Below, piece after piece: positions 6,385-12,406 of a stretch of DNA of 12,406 nt. The translations under genes and the position numbers were made by a program. The DNA lies in NCBI GenBank assembly GCA_007135845.1, contig SLIC01000134.1, positions 1-12,406 of the forward strand, read 5' to 3'. Origin of the DNA: Candidatus Brevefilum sp. (lineage in GTDB: Bacteria > Chloroflexota > Anaerolineae > Anaerolineales > Anaerolineaceae). Under the pieces are notes generated by a model that saw nothing but the letters and a program-made list of their open reading frames with translations, was not told the DNA's origin and ran no database searches. How positions within the stretch are numbered: the first letter of the stretch is position 1; every line of letters starts with the position of its first letter.

Positions 6385-7047
6385 ATGCGTCAAGAAATCC
6401 AAATTACAGAAAACTTCAGCAAAATAAGCTGCCGGGATTATGGCAAGTTGTTCCTCACCCAGGGTGATACGACATTCCTCGCGATTGAAGCTGATCAAGA
6501 GATCCTGTCTGAAATCATCGCAGAGGTCCGGGGAGATACCCTGGTAATGGGGTTTGATTCTGATTGGTTTGGCGGGATCGGAAAAGTTCTCAAATCGATG
6601 TTCGATGGCACTGACCGCAAAGTGATCTACTACCTGACCGTGCCTGATATCGATAAACTCTCCATCAGCGGCAACATCAATCTGGAATGTGATCAGTTCA
6701 AATCAGAAAACCTGACCATCAGGGTCTCTGGCCTGGGCTATCTCACTTTTACCCAGCTTGAGTGCGAATCGCTGGAAGTCATTATCAGCGGGCGAGGAGA
6801 ATTCACCGCCGCTGGTCGTGCGGACCATCAATCCGTCCGTATCTCCGGTTCCGGTGAATATGAGGCACCCAACCTCAGCAGCCAATCCATGCGGATCGTC
6901 ATTTCTGGCCAGGGTAACGCCACCGTAAGCGTGTCTGACAACCTGGACATAAACATCTCTGGGTTAGGCCAGGTCAACTACCATGGACATCCAAAGTTAC
7001 GCCAGGTGATCAGTGGATTGGGTAAATCGAAAAGGTTGAACGATTAG
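6385..7047 (+). CDS. GIN-domain (DUF2807) beta-solenoid protein without signal peptide
   Basis: The 220-aa protein belongs to the DUF2807 or head-GIN family, a right-handed beta-solenoid. Seven rungs are visible through a repeated [IV]SG motif with G at 96, 116, 136, 155, 175, 193 and 211, a period of 18-20 residues. The N-terminal part (1-90) is mixed beta. Family members are usually exported, yet this one begins MRQEIQITENFSK with no signal peptide. An upstream in-frame TGA (6349-6351) with no ATG between rules out a longer, secreted form. It is therefore likely cytoplasmic. AGGAG (6370-6374) lies 10 nt before the ATG. The pentapeptide-repeat gene starts 32 bp downstream and is probably co-transcribed. 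The molecular role is unknown. Confidence 0.88.
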   Translation: MRQEIQITENFSKISCRDYGKLFLTQGDTTFLAIEADQEILSEIIAEVRGDTLVMGFDSDWFGGIGKVLKSMFDGTDRKVIYYLTVPDIDKLSISGNINLECDQFKSENLTIRVSGLGYLTFTQLECESLEVIISGRGEFTAAGRADHQSVRISGSGEYEAPNLSSQSMRIVISGQGNATVSVSDNLDINISGLGQVNYHGHPKLRQVISGLGKSKRLND

Positions 7048-7079
7048 GCAATATTCGATACAATAATAAGGGAGGTCTT

Positions 7080-7745
7080 ATGAGTCAAGTGATAAAAATC
7101 GAAAAGAAAGCATCGGAAGTCATTCAGCCGGACAATGTTGAAGAAGCGCTCCAAGCCATCCGCGGCCGGCAGGACCTTTCAGGCGCCAACCTGCGAGGCA
7201 TGGACCTGGAAAACCTGAACGCGGTAGGCTCGATCCTGCGCAAAACGGACCTTGCTGGTGCAAACCTTAACCATGGGCTGTTGATCAACCCCAATTTTTA
7301 CAAAGCTTCACTACACCGCACAGCGGCCCATAACACCATCATCCTGGGCGGCGACCTGGTGAAAACCAGCTTCAAAGAAACCGATCTCAGCTCCTCGGCA
7401 ATCATTGGCGCAGACGCAGAAGAAGCGAGTTTTGCAGGTGCCAATCTGCACAATGCCGGTTTGATCAGCACGAATTTACAAAATGCAGATTTCACCGGCG
7501 CAAGACTCACCAACACCCGCCTGGTCGGGTTAAATGTAACCGGTACAGATTTCACAGGTGCTGATTTAACAGGTGCGCGAGCCCAGAATGTCAATTGGGA
7601 AAAGGCCAAGGTTCCACCATCCCTGATTCCCGATCCCTTCGTCAAAATGCCTGTTTGGGCCTGGTCAGTGTTGATCGGTGGTATTCTCGGTATCTTTTCA
7701 CTGTTGATCTACGGCCTTTACCGCCGAAAGCGCAATCGCTCCTGA
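7080..7745 (+). CDS. Pentapeptide-repeat protein with C-terminal membrane anchor
   Basis: This 221-aa protein has a short charged N-terminus (1-30), then A(D/N)LxG-type pentapeptide repeats from about 32 to 170 (for example DLSGANLRGMDL, ADFTGARL, TDFTGADLTG), which form a square beta-solenoid. A linker follows (VPPSLIPDPFVKMP), then one hydrophobic helix (about 191-213) and a basic tail RRKRNRS. With no signal peptide, the helix should make it a tail-anchored inner-membrane protein with the solenoid facing the cytoplasm. The positive tail also on the cytoplasmic side would require a re-entrant helix, so the orientation is not certain. GGGAGG (7070-7075) lies 4 nt before the ATG. It appears to be the second gene of an operon with the GIN-domain protein. 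Some pentapeptide proteins mimic DNA and bind gyrase, but nothing here indicates that. Confidence 0.88.
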   Translation: MSQVIKIEKKASEVIQPDNVEEALQAIRGRQDLSGANLRGMDLENLNAVGSILRKTDLAGANLNHGLLINPNFYKASLHRTAAHNTIILGGDLVKTSFKETDLSSSAIIGADAEEASFAGANLHNAGLISTNLQNADFTGARLTNTRLVGLNVTGTDFTGADLTGARAQNVNWEKAKVPPSLIPDPFVKMPVWAWSVLIGGILGIFSLLIYGLYRRKRNRS

Positions 7746-7787
7746 TCGTTGAAGCGCATTCACCAATTAATAATCTCTGTCTATTCG

Positions 7788-7807
7788 GTTGCCTGTACCG
7801 GCAGCCT
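7788..7807 (+). terminator. Weak hairpin after the pentapeptide-repeat gene
   Basis: GGTTGCC (7788-7794) pairs with GGCAGCC (7801-7807), including one G-T wobble, around a 6-nt loop, 43 bp after the stop codon. The tail is TGAATTTGC, a poor U-tract. Confidence 0.3.
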
Positions 7808-8009
7808 GAATTTGCTTAACGCTCACTTTAAACCAATCGAGCTAGCTTAACCCTGGATTATGCTTGCTGTTGGTTTGCATAGGGAACTTCATTTGTTGCT
7901 TTGATAACAAAAACCAGCAGTGTCCATCCAATCTGTCCGGGAAAATATTTTCAACAAACTGCATTTCAATACACCCCTCAATCGGTCACGTTAAATGCAG
8001 ATTTTGGTT

Positions 8010-8050
8010 AACAAAGCCATTTTTTTCTCATCTACAGGGCTTTGTTTTTA
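8010..8050 (+). terminator. Rho-independent terminator candidate in the 7746-8243 gap
   Basis: AACAAAGCC (8010-8018) and GGCTTTGTT (8038-8046) form a perfect 9-bp stem with a 19-nt loop, and the right arm runs into TTTTTA. It could end transcripts from the 6385-7745 pair with a long 3' tail, or end a small RNA. The rest of the gap holds no credible gene. The 87-codon frame across it has no ribosome binding site and contains this hairpin. Confidence 0.5.
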
Positions 8051-8128
8051 GAAATTCCATCAATTTCTCAAATAACCTTGTACAAAACAAGGAAAATCAA
8101 GATCAAATGGGTAATAATAGTAATTGAT

Positions 8129-8204
8129 GATCAACCAAGATAAGTTGGTCGAAAGTCTCCTTATTGGTGAGTTGTTGGACTGCGGGTTTACCCCGCAGTT
8201 CAGC
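8129..8204 (+). other. Structured leader upstream of the UroD-family gene
   Basis: Two hairpins lie in the 115 bp before the ATG at 8244. The first pairs GATCAAC (8129-8135) with GTTGGTC (8144-8150). The second is a 13-bp stem, GTTGGACTGCGGG (8174-8186) with CCCGCAGTTCAGC (8192-8204), including two G-T wobbles and a 5-nt loop. The second is followed by ATTTAAAAAG, not a proper U-tract. I do not see the signature of a known riboswitch, including the conserved boxes of a cobalamin riboswitch. It could be a terminator of an upstream RNA, an attenuator or an uncharacterised regulatory leader. Confidence 0.4.
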
Positions 8205-8243
8205 ATTTAAAAAGCTGGTAAAATCAAATTAGGAGTACATTTG

Positions 8244-9191
8244 ATGGATAAAATTGAGCGATTACGCACGGTATTGGCAGGAGAATTGCCCGACCGAGTT
8301 CCAGCAAGCTTTTGGTTCCACTTCCCTAAAGCCCAGGCCCATGGTCAGGAATCGGCCAGGGCACATCTCGCGTTTTTTCGCCAGGCAGAACTGGATTTTC
8401 TCAAAATCATGAATGAACACCCCTACCGGGTGGAAACGACGATCAAATATCCCAACGACTGGCGCAAACTCAAACCTGCACCCCTCAACAGCAGCTTCTT
8501 CCAAACCCAACTGGATGAAATAAAAATGATCACTGATCAGCTGGGGGGGGAATGCCTGACCACAACCACCATCTTCAATCCCTTTTCTTCTGGCAACCAC
8601 GCATCCGGTCGCCTGGTGTCAGAACACCTCAAAACCGACCCCGAATCCGTCAGTATTGGCTTATCCACCATAGCAGAAAGCCTGGCTGAATTTGCCGTGG
8701 CCTGCCTGGATGCTGGAGCCGATGGAATCTACTTCTCAGCTCAAGGTGGCGAAGCGGATCGCTTTGAGGAGCAAGATTTTTTAAAGTACATCAAACCCCA
8801 TGACCTGAAAGTTTTAAATGCGGTCAAAAGCAAGGGCGAGCTGAATATTGTCCACATCTGCGGTGAAAATATTCGACTGCACCTGTATTGCAATTACCCG
8901 GGTAATGTTTTCAACTGGGCGGTAACCAAGCCCAAGAATTTGTCAATCAAATCGGGCAAAAACCTGCTCAACCGACCTGTCCTCGGCGGCATGGATGATC
9001 GCGGCGTGATCGTAAATGGCAGTCCACAAGAGATTGAGGCTGCCGTCCACCAGGTTATCCGCTCGGTTGGGCCGCGCAATTTGATCCTGGGTGCAGATTG
9101 CACCCTGCCAACAGATATCAATATCGACAATGTCCGGGCAGCCCTGCAAGCAACGGCTTCTTTTCCGATGTATGAATTCACAGAAAATTAA
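8244..9191 (+). CDS. Uroporphyrinogen decarboxylase-family protein, methylcobamide methyltransferase-like
   Basis: The 315-aa protein has the UroD TIM-barrel family pattern: an N-terminal MDKIERLRTVLAGELPDRVP, the middle DAGADGIYFSAQGG (156-169), LGGMDDRG (247-254) and a C-terminal LILGADCTLP. It is not a true HemE, since the RQAGRY-type substrate-binding motif is missing. It does have H204-I-C206 (in VHICGE) and C286 (GADC). This HxC-x(about 80)-C set resembles the zinc site of MtaA/MtbA methylcobamide:thiol methyltransferases, which transfer a methyl group from a corrinoid protein. Methyl transfer is thus the best inference, with substrate unknown. No corrinoid protein gene is adjacent. ATG 8244 is chosen over TTG 8241 because AGGAG (8231-8235) is 8 nt away. 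A possibly structured leader precedes it. Confidence 0.85.
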   Translation: MDKIERLRTVLAGELPDRVPASFWFHFPKAQAHGQESARAHLAFFRQAELDFLKIMNEHPYRVETTIKYPNDWRKLKPAPLNSSFFQTQLDEIKMITDQLGGECLTTTTIFNPFSSGNHASGRLVSEHLKTDPESVSIGLSTIAESLAEFAVACLDAGADGIYFSAQGGEADRFEEQDFLKYIKPHDLKVLNAVKSKGELNIVHICGENIRLHLYCNYPGNVFNWAVTKPKNLSIKSGKNLLNRPVLGGMDDRGVIVNGSPQEIEAAVHQVIRSVGPRNLILGADCTLPTDINIDNVRAALQATASFPMYEFTEN

Positions 9192-9279
9192 TCAACTTTT
9201 TGATAGACTCACAATCTCTTTTTATCAGTCTCAATCTATGTTATGATTTACATCTAGTAATTATTTAGGAGAATCATTG

Positions 9280-9774
9280 ATGAAAACACTTCTGTTAATG
9301 CGCCATGCAAAATCTAGCTGGAAGGATAACAGCCTCAGCGACCACGAACGACCCCTTAAAAAGCGCGGCCAAAAGGATGCCAAACGGATGGCTAAGGTCA
9401 TTGAGAAAAACGACCTGTTTCCACACATGATCCTCAGCTCAACTGCAGCACGGGCTGTTGAAACGGTTGAAATTATCGCTGAAAACCTGGGCTATGAGAA
9501 TGAAATCCTTTATCTAGATTCACTTTATATGGGCGAACCAGACGATTTCGTAGAAGCCTTGCGGAACCTCGATAACGATATCGACATCGTCATGATTGTG
9601 GCGCACAACCCAGGGATTGAAGCTTACTTGCAAATTATCGATGGCGAAATTGAAGCGATGCCCACAGGCGCTTTAGGGCATCTGGTTCTCGGCGTTGATG
9701 ATTGGCAGGATATCAACTTTGATGTGATGGGTGACCTGCTTGGTTTCTGGAAGCCAAAATCAGTAAAAGCTTGA
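9280..9774 (+). CDS. sixA: Phosphohistidine phosphatase SixA-like
   Basis: The 164-aa cytoplasmic protein is a short histidine phosphatase of the SixA group, which removes phosphate from histidine residues of signalling or PTS proteins. The catalytic RHA motif is at 8-10 (H9 nucleophile) in LLLMRHAKSSW, R58 lies in SSTAARAVET, and the second histidine H109 is in VAHNPG. The length is that of the compact SixA branch, without the cap domain of larger phosphatases. The ATG at 9280 is preferred to a TTG at 9277: AGGAG (9267-9271) is 8 nt from the ATG. An AT-rich 88-bp gap with a TATGAT (9242-9247) separates it from the UroD-family gene. No partner histidine kinase is nearby. Confidence 0.9.
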   Translation: MKTLLLMRHAKSSWKDNSLSDHERPLKKRGQKDAKRMAKVIEKNDLFPHMILSSTAARAVETVEIIAENLGYENEILYLDSLYMGEPDDFVEALRNLDNDIDIVMIVAHNPGIEAYLQIIDGEIEAMPTGALGHLVLGVDDWQDINFDVMGDLLGFWKPKSVKA

Positions 9775-9944
9775 GATTTACCCGGTAGCATCCAGCATAA
9801 ATAACCTGCGAATAAAACGGTTTTAACAGCGTTATTAACCTTCATCTTCATACATTCATTTTAATTATTAATCATTGGTTGGGTAAACGTCTTATGGTTT
9901 CCTGACTCATCGCCAGGATCAACGACGAAAGGGCAGGTGATGTG

Positions 9945-10880
9945 ATGTCTGTAATTCACCCTCGCAAACTATCCCCAGGGGATACCATTGGCATCGTTGC
10001 ACCTTCTGACCCCGTCTTGCCAGATCAAGAACCAAAACTGCAAGCGGGTATCACCGTCCTAGAGAACCTGGGCTTCAAAGTCAAGCTTGGGAGGCATATC
10101 CGCTCCACCGCGCTTGGTTTTTCAGCCGCACCGCAAGAAAAAGCCGACGATATTAATGCGATGTTCGCAGATCCCGCCGTCAGCGCCATCATTTGTGCCC
10201 AGGGTGGAAACACAGCCAATGCACCCCTTTCTTTGCTCAATTGGGAAAGAATCCAAAAAAATCCCAAGGTTTTTATCGGGATCAGTGACATTACGGTTTT
10301 GTTGAACGCAATCTACCATAAGGTTGGCCTGGTTACCTACCATGGGAATGATATTTTATGGGGTTTTGGTAACACGCTCACGGATTACGAGCACAGTGAA
10401 TTCAAGCGGATAATGATCGATGCGCAGATCGGCCTATTCCCACCCAACCAGCCCAGGGCACTGGTGCGCAGCGGCCAGGCACATGGGCACATGCTGGGCG
10501 GTAACCTGCGCTGTCTGCTTAAATTGGCGGGGACGCCCTTTTGGCCCGATTTTTCGGGTGCGATCCTCTTCCTTGAGGCCTTTGAGATCACCCAAAGCGA
10601 TTGCCATACGGCCTTTCTCCAGATGTTGCACATGGGTGTGTTTGACCAAATCGCCGGTGCCGTTGTTGGTTACATTTACAGCATGCAGCACAACAGTACC
10701 CCCCGCCCGCATATGGAAGATATCCTGTTGGATGTTACCCGCGAATACAGATTTCCGATTCTAAAAATGAACGACTTTGGACACAACTGCCCCAACACGG
10801 TTCTGCCCGTTGGCGGTGAGGTCTTCATGGATGCCGATATGGGCATCTTGGAGCTGATTGTGCCCTGCCTCAGTCAATGA
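9945..10880 (+). CDS. S66 family LD-carboxypeptidase / MccF-like serine peptidase
   Basis: The 311-aa protein carries the S66 catalytic triad in family order: nucleophile S114 in FIGISDIT, E211 in LFLEAFE, and H280 in FGHNCPN. LdcA members cleave the terminal D-alanine from muropeptide tetrapeptides in the cytoplasm during cell-wall recycling. MccF members cleave the amide bond of processed microcin C and similar acyl-adenylates. The loop CAQGGNTAN (84-92) and the KNPKVFIGISDITVLL segment resemble MccF-type relatives more than E. coli LdcA, so detoxification of an adenylate antibiotic is as plausible as wall recycling. There is no signal peptide. ATG 9945 is chosen over GTG 9942, which would leave only 2 nt to the AGGTG at 9935-9939. 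The 170-bp gap before it shows no clear promoter, and no peptidoglycan gene is adjacent. Confidence 0.9.
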   Translation: MSVIHPRKLSPGDTIGIVAPSDPVLPDQEPKLQAGITVLENLGFKVKLGRHIRSTALGFSAAPQEKADDINAMFADPAVSAIICAQGGNTANAPLSLLNWERIQKNPKVFIGISDITVLLNAIYHKVGLVTYHGNDILWGFGNTLTDYEHSEFKRIMIDAQIGLFPPNQPRALVRSGQAHGHMLGGNLRCLLKLAGTPFWPDFSGAILFLEAFEITQSDCHTAFLQMLHMGVFDQIAGAVVGYIYSMQHNSTPRPHMEDILLDVTREYRFPILKMNDFGHNCPNTVLPVGGEVFMDADMGILELIVPCLSQ

Positions 10881-10900
10881 AAAAGGTGTTGGGTGGGCGA

Positions 10901-10928
10901 GAGACGGGAGACCGAAGACCGAAGACAG
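10901..10928. repeat. Heptanucleotide tandem repeat
   Basis: Four consecutive 7-bp units, GAGACGG, GAGACCG, AAGACCG and AAGACAG, follow 20 bp after the S66 peptidase stop. The purine-rich tract is a short tandem repeat that could vary in length by slippage. It opens a 404-bp non-coding stretch (10881-11284) that otherwise holds the palindromic repeats described next and the promoter of the restriction gene. Confidence 0.7.
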
Positions 10929-10978
10929 GCGATCAAGCATAATCAATTAAATACCCATGTCTTGCACTACACAACCAA

Positions 10979-10994
10979 CTGGTCAGGAGACCAG
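10979..10994. other. Small hairpin
   Basis: CTGGTC (10979-10984) and GACCAG (10989-10994) form a perfect 6-bp stem with loop AGGA. No T-run follows, so it is not a clear terminator for the S66 gene. Confidence 0.35.
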
Positions 10995-11035
10995 CCTTAT
11001 CAGACAGGGGGTATTACCCTCATAAACAGAACAGG

Positions 11036-11052
11036 TCACGTTTACAACGTGA
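11036..11052. repeat. Fragment of the palindromic repeat next to copy 2
   Basis: TCACGTT (11036-11042) and AACGTGA (11046-11052) are perfect inverted repeats with loop TAC. This matches the first internal hairpin of the repeat at 88-200 (TCACGTT, then a 3-nt loop, then AACGTGA) and lies 6 bp before copy 2. It suggests a truncated third copy or a local duplication. Confidence 0.55.
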
Positions 11053-11057
11053 GACGG

Positions 11058-11158
11058 TTTTTTGTCACGTAGGCTTCGCCATACGTGACCTACAATAAAC
11101 AGACATTTTCTCTTGTGTGTAGGTCATGTGTGGTCACGCAGTGACCCACGTGACATTT
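11058..11158. repeat. Palindromic MITE/REP-like repeat, copy 2
   Basis: This element is in the same orientation as the repeat at 88-200 and shares its arms: TGTCACGT at the left (11063-11070) and ACGTGACA at the right (11148-11155). Internal GACCTACA (11087-11094) pairs with TGTAGGTC (11118-11125), and the right third GTGGTCAC-GCA-GTGACCCAC forms its own hairpin. The first hairpin is longer than in copy 1 (GTCACGTAGGC, loop TTC, GCC-A-TACGTGAC). Loops and the spacer before the third hairpin have diverged while arms are kept, with compensating changes such as T-A to A-T at the base of the first hairpin. It ends about 125 bp before the restriction-methylase gene. Confidence 0.75.
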
Positions 11159-11242
11159 TATTGGTGCCCACTGAGGTTCCCACCCTACACGACCCCATTT
11201 CTTATAACGCCGGGATAGGCTGAAAAGCGATCGATTCTTTCA

Positions 11243-11251
11243 TGTTACAAT
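11243..11251 (+). promoter_or_regulatory. Extended -10 promoter for the restriction-methylase gene
   Basis: TGTTACAAT fits the extended -10 pattern TGnTAnnnT, and no good -35 box is present at 17 bp. The start would lie about 28 nt before ATG 11285, leaving room for the AGGAGG at 11273-11278. Confidence 0.45.
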
Positions 11252-11284
11252 TTCTCTACCGCACGCCAATCCAGGAGGAATCCC

Positions 11285-12406
11285 ATGCCCGCACCGGAGG
11301 TCATCCAGCAGCTTGTCCAGCGCTTTGAGGAACACAAAGACGCCTACCTTTCACCTGCCTACAACGAAGCCCAGCTTCGCCAGGAGTTCCTCAACCCTTT
11401 CTTTGAGGCGTTGGGGTGGGATGTGTCTAACAAAAAGGGCTATGCCGTCCAGTATCGAGAGGTCATCCACGAGGATTCGATTCGCGTCCAGGGCAGCCCC
11501 AATGCCAAGGCGCCGGATTATGCCTTCCGGCTGGGCGGCGTGCGCAAATTCTTTGTCGAAGCCAAGAAACCCTCAGCCGATATCGAAAACACCAAAGAAT
11601 ACGCCTACCAGCTCAAGGTCTACGCCTGGAACCTTGGACTGCCGCTGTCGATCCTGACCGACTTTGCCGGCTTCGCCGTGTATGATTGCCGCAGCAAGCC
11701 CAAACGCACCGACAGCCCGGCGGCCGGGCGGGTGATGTACATTCGCTACGACCAATACCTTGACCGCTGGGACGAAATCGCCGGCATCTTCTCGCCGGAC
11801 GCCATCCGTAAAGGTGCCTTTGACAAGTACGCCGAAGACAACACCGCCAAGAAGGGCACCATCAAGGTCGATGACTCATTTCTGCAGGAGATCGAAACCT
11901 GGCGCACCCTGCTGGCGCGCAACATCGCCCTGCGCAACGAACAGGTCACCAACGAACGCCAGCTCAACTACGCCGTCCAGATGACCATCAGCCGCATCAT
12001 CTTCCTGCGCATCTGCGAGGACCGCGGCATTGAGCCGCCCAACCAGCTGCAGGAACTGGGTACTGGCAAGAATATTTACCCCCAGCTGGTGGCGCTGTAT
12101 ATGAAAGCGGACCAGAAGTACAACTCGGGGCTGTTCCACTTCCACGCTGAGGCGGGCAACGAGGCCCGGGTTGACGCCTTCACACCGACCCTGACCATCG
12201 ATGACCGCGTCTTAAAACAAATCATCAAAAGCCTGTACTATCCCTGCCCGTATGTGTTCAAAGAGATCCCGGTCGAGATTCTCGGGCAGGTCTATGAGCG
12301 CTTTCTAGGCAAGGTCATCCGCCTGACGCCCGCCCGCCAGGCCAAGATCGAGGAAAAGCCCGAGGTGCGCAAGGCCGGCGGCGTCTATTACACGCCCAAG
12401 TACATC
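11285..12406 (+). CDS. Type IIG (Eco57I-like) restriction enzyme / adenine methylase, N-terminal part
   Basis: The frame is open from ATG 11285 to the window edge (374 codons, no stop), so the gene is cut off by the window. AGGAGG (11273-11278) lies 6 nt upstream. The N-terminal domain holds a PD-(D/E)XK nuclease: E34 in LRQEFLNPFFEALGW, D78 in APDYAF, and E92/K94 in FFVEAKKP. A helical linker follows (about 195-350, with SRIIFLRICEDRG). The visible end GGVYYTPKYI (365-374) is the start of an N6-adenine methyltransferase domain (motif X). Nuclease and methylase in one chain defines type IIG enzymes, which cut near their recognition site and protect host DNA by methylation. A BREX PglX methylase would lack the nuclease motif. 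GC is high in samples (39 of 60 at 11881-11940, against 30 of 60 at 9421-9480), compatible with transfer. Confidence 0.9.
   Translation, partial: MPAPEVIQQLVQRFEEHKDAYLSPAYNEAQLRQEFLNPFFEALGWDVSNKKGYAVQYREVIHEDSIRVQGSPNAKAPDYAFRLGGVRKFFVEAKKPSADIENTKEYAYQLKVYAWNLGLPLSILTDFAGFAVYDCRSKPKRTDSPAAGRVMYIRYDQYLDRWDEIAGIFSPDAIRKGAFDKYAEDNTAKKGTIKVDDSFLQEIETWRTLLARNIALRNEQVTNERQLNYAVQMTISRIIFLRICEDRGIEPPNQLQELGTGKNIYPQLVALYMKADQKYNSGLFHFHAEAGNEARVDAFTPTLTIDDRVLKQIIKSLYYPCPYVFKEIPVEILGQVYERFLGKVIRLTPARQAKIEEKPEVRKAGGVYYTPKYI

Noticed and set aside
7864..8127. 87-codon plus-strand frame in the 7746-8243 gap
   Set aside because: It has a non-ATG start, no ribosome binding site, a Cys/Asn/Phe-rich translation without domain features, and a terminator-like hairpin inside.
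9192..9279. TGATA/TATCA and AGACT/AGTCT inverted repeats after the UroD-family gene as a terminator
   Set aside because: The arms are only 5 bp, mutually exclusive, AT-rich and without a proper U-tract.
9815..9832. TAAAAC-G-GTTTTA palindrome after sixA as a terminator
   Set aside because: The loop would be one base, the stem is almost all AT, and no U-tract follows.
11313..12145. Several 60-114 codon frames on both strands over the restriction-methylase gene
   Set aside because: A single uninterrupted frame from 11285 to the edge carries the nuclease and methylase motifs; the others are shadows of it.
1..12406. CRISPR arrays, tRNA or rRNA genes, complete insertion sequences
   Set aside because: No regularly spaced direct repeats, no tRNA T-loop pattern in a foldable context, no rRNA-like stretch and no transposase were seen by reading both strands.

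Overview
The window looks like ordinary bacterial chromosome with accessory genes at both ends. The mix of families (MccF-like S66 peptidase, M3 oligoendopeptidase, cytosolic GIN-domain protein, orphan UroD-family methyltransferase-like protein, thioredoxin-type ArsC) and the moderate GC with dispersed small palindromic repeats would fit an anaerobic Chloroflexota (Anaerolineae-like) genome. That assignment is a weak inference: there is no rRNA, tRNA or other phylogenetic marker here.

Layout. Bases 1-240 hold no gene but contain a 113-bp palindromic repeat (88-200). A small unknown gene (241-591, -) and a YgjP/WLM-type metallohydrolase (837-1517, +) follow, separated by a cluster of small hairpins. 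The hydrolase appears to be expressed from a leaderless transcript. An orphan arsenate reductase arsC (1645-2079, +) converges on an M3 oligoendopeptidase (2183-3979, -), with one bidirectional terminator between them. Next, on the minus strand, come a PHP-domain phosphoesterase (4149-5042) and an Mth938-like protein (5174-5557). The latter is divergent from a 135-aa unknown protein (5691-6098, +), and the shared control region has a strong promoter overlapped by a 14-bp palindrome. A two-gene unit (6385-7745, +) encodes a GIN/DUF2807 beta-solenoid protein without a signal peptide and a pentapeptide-repeat protein with a C-terminal membrane anchor. A ~500-bp gene-free stretch with hairpins leads to a UroD-family protein (8244-9191), then sixA (9280-9774) and an S66 LD-carboxypeptidase/MccF-like gene (9945-10880), all on +.

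The right end (10881-11284) is non-coding and repeat-rich: a heptanucleotide tandem repeat, then a second copy of the 88-200 repeat plus a fragment of a third. It borders a gene that runs off the window, an Eco57I-like type IIG restriction-methylase (11285 to the end). This gene is open to the edge, with a PD-(D/E)XK nuclease domain and the beginning of the methylase domain visible.

The genes do not form one obvious pathway. Most appear to be single transcription units with their own ribosome binding sites. Several ATG starts were chosen over upstream TTG/GTG starts because of Shine-Dalgarno spacing or because a promoter lies inside the longer reading frame. No convincing new multi-gene system was found. 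The observations most worth following up are the cloverleaf-like repeat family flanking the window, the paired beta-solenoid proteins, the palindromes placed at promoters, and the structured leader before the UroD-family gene.
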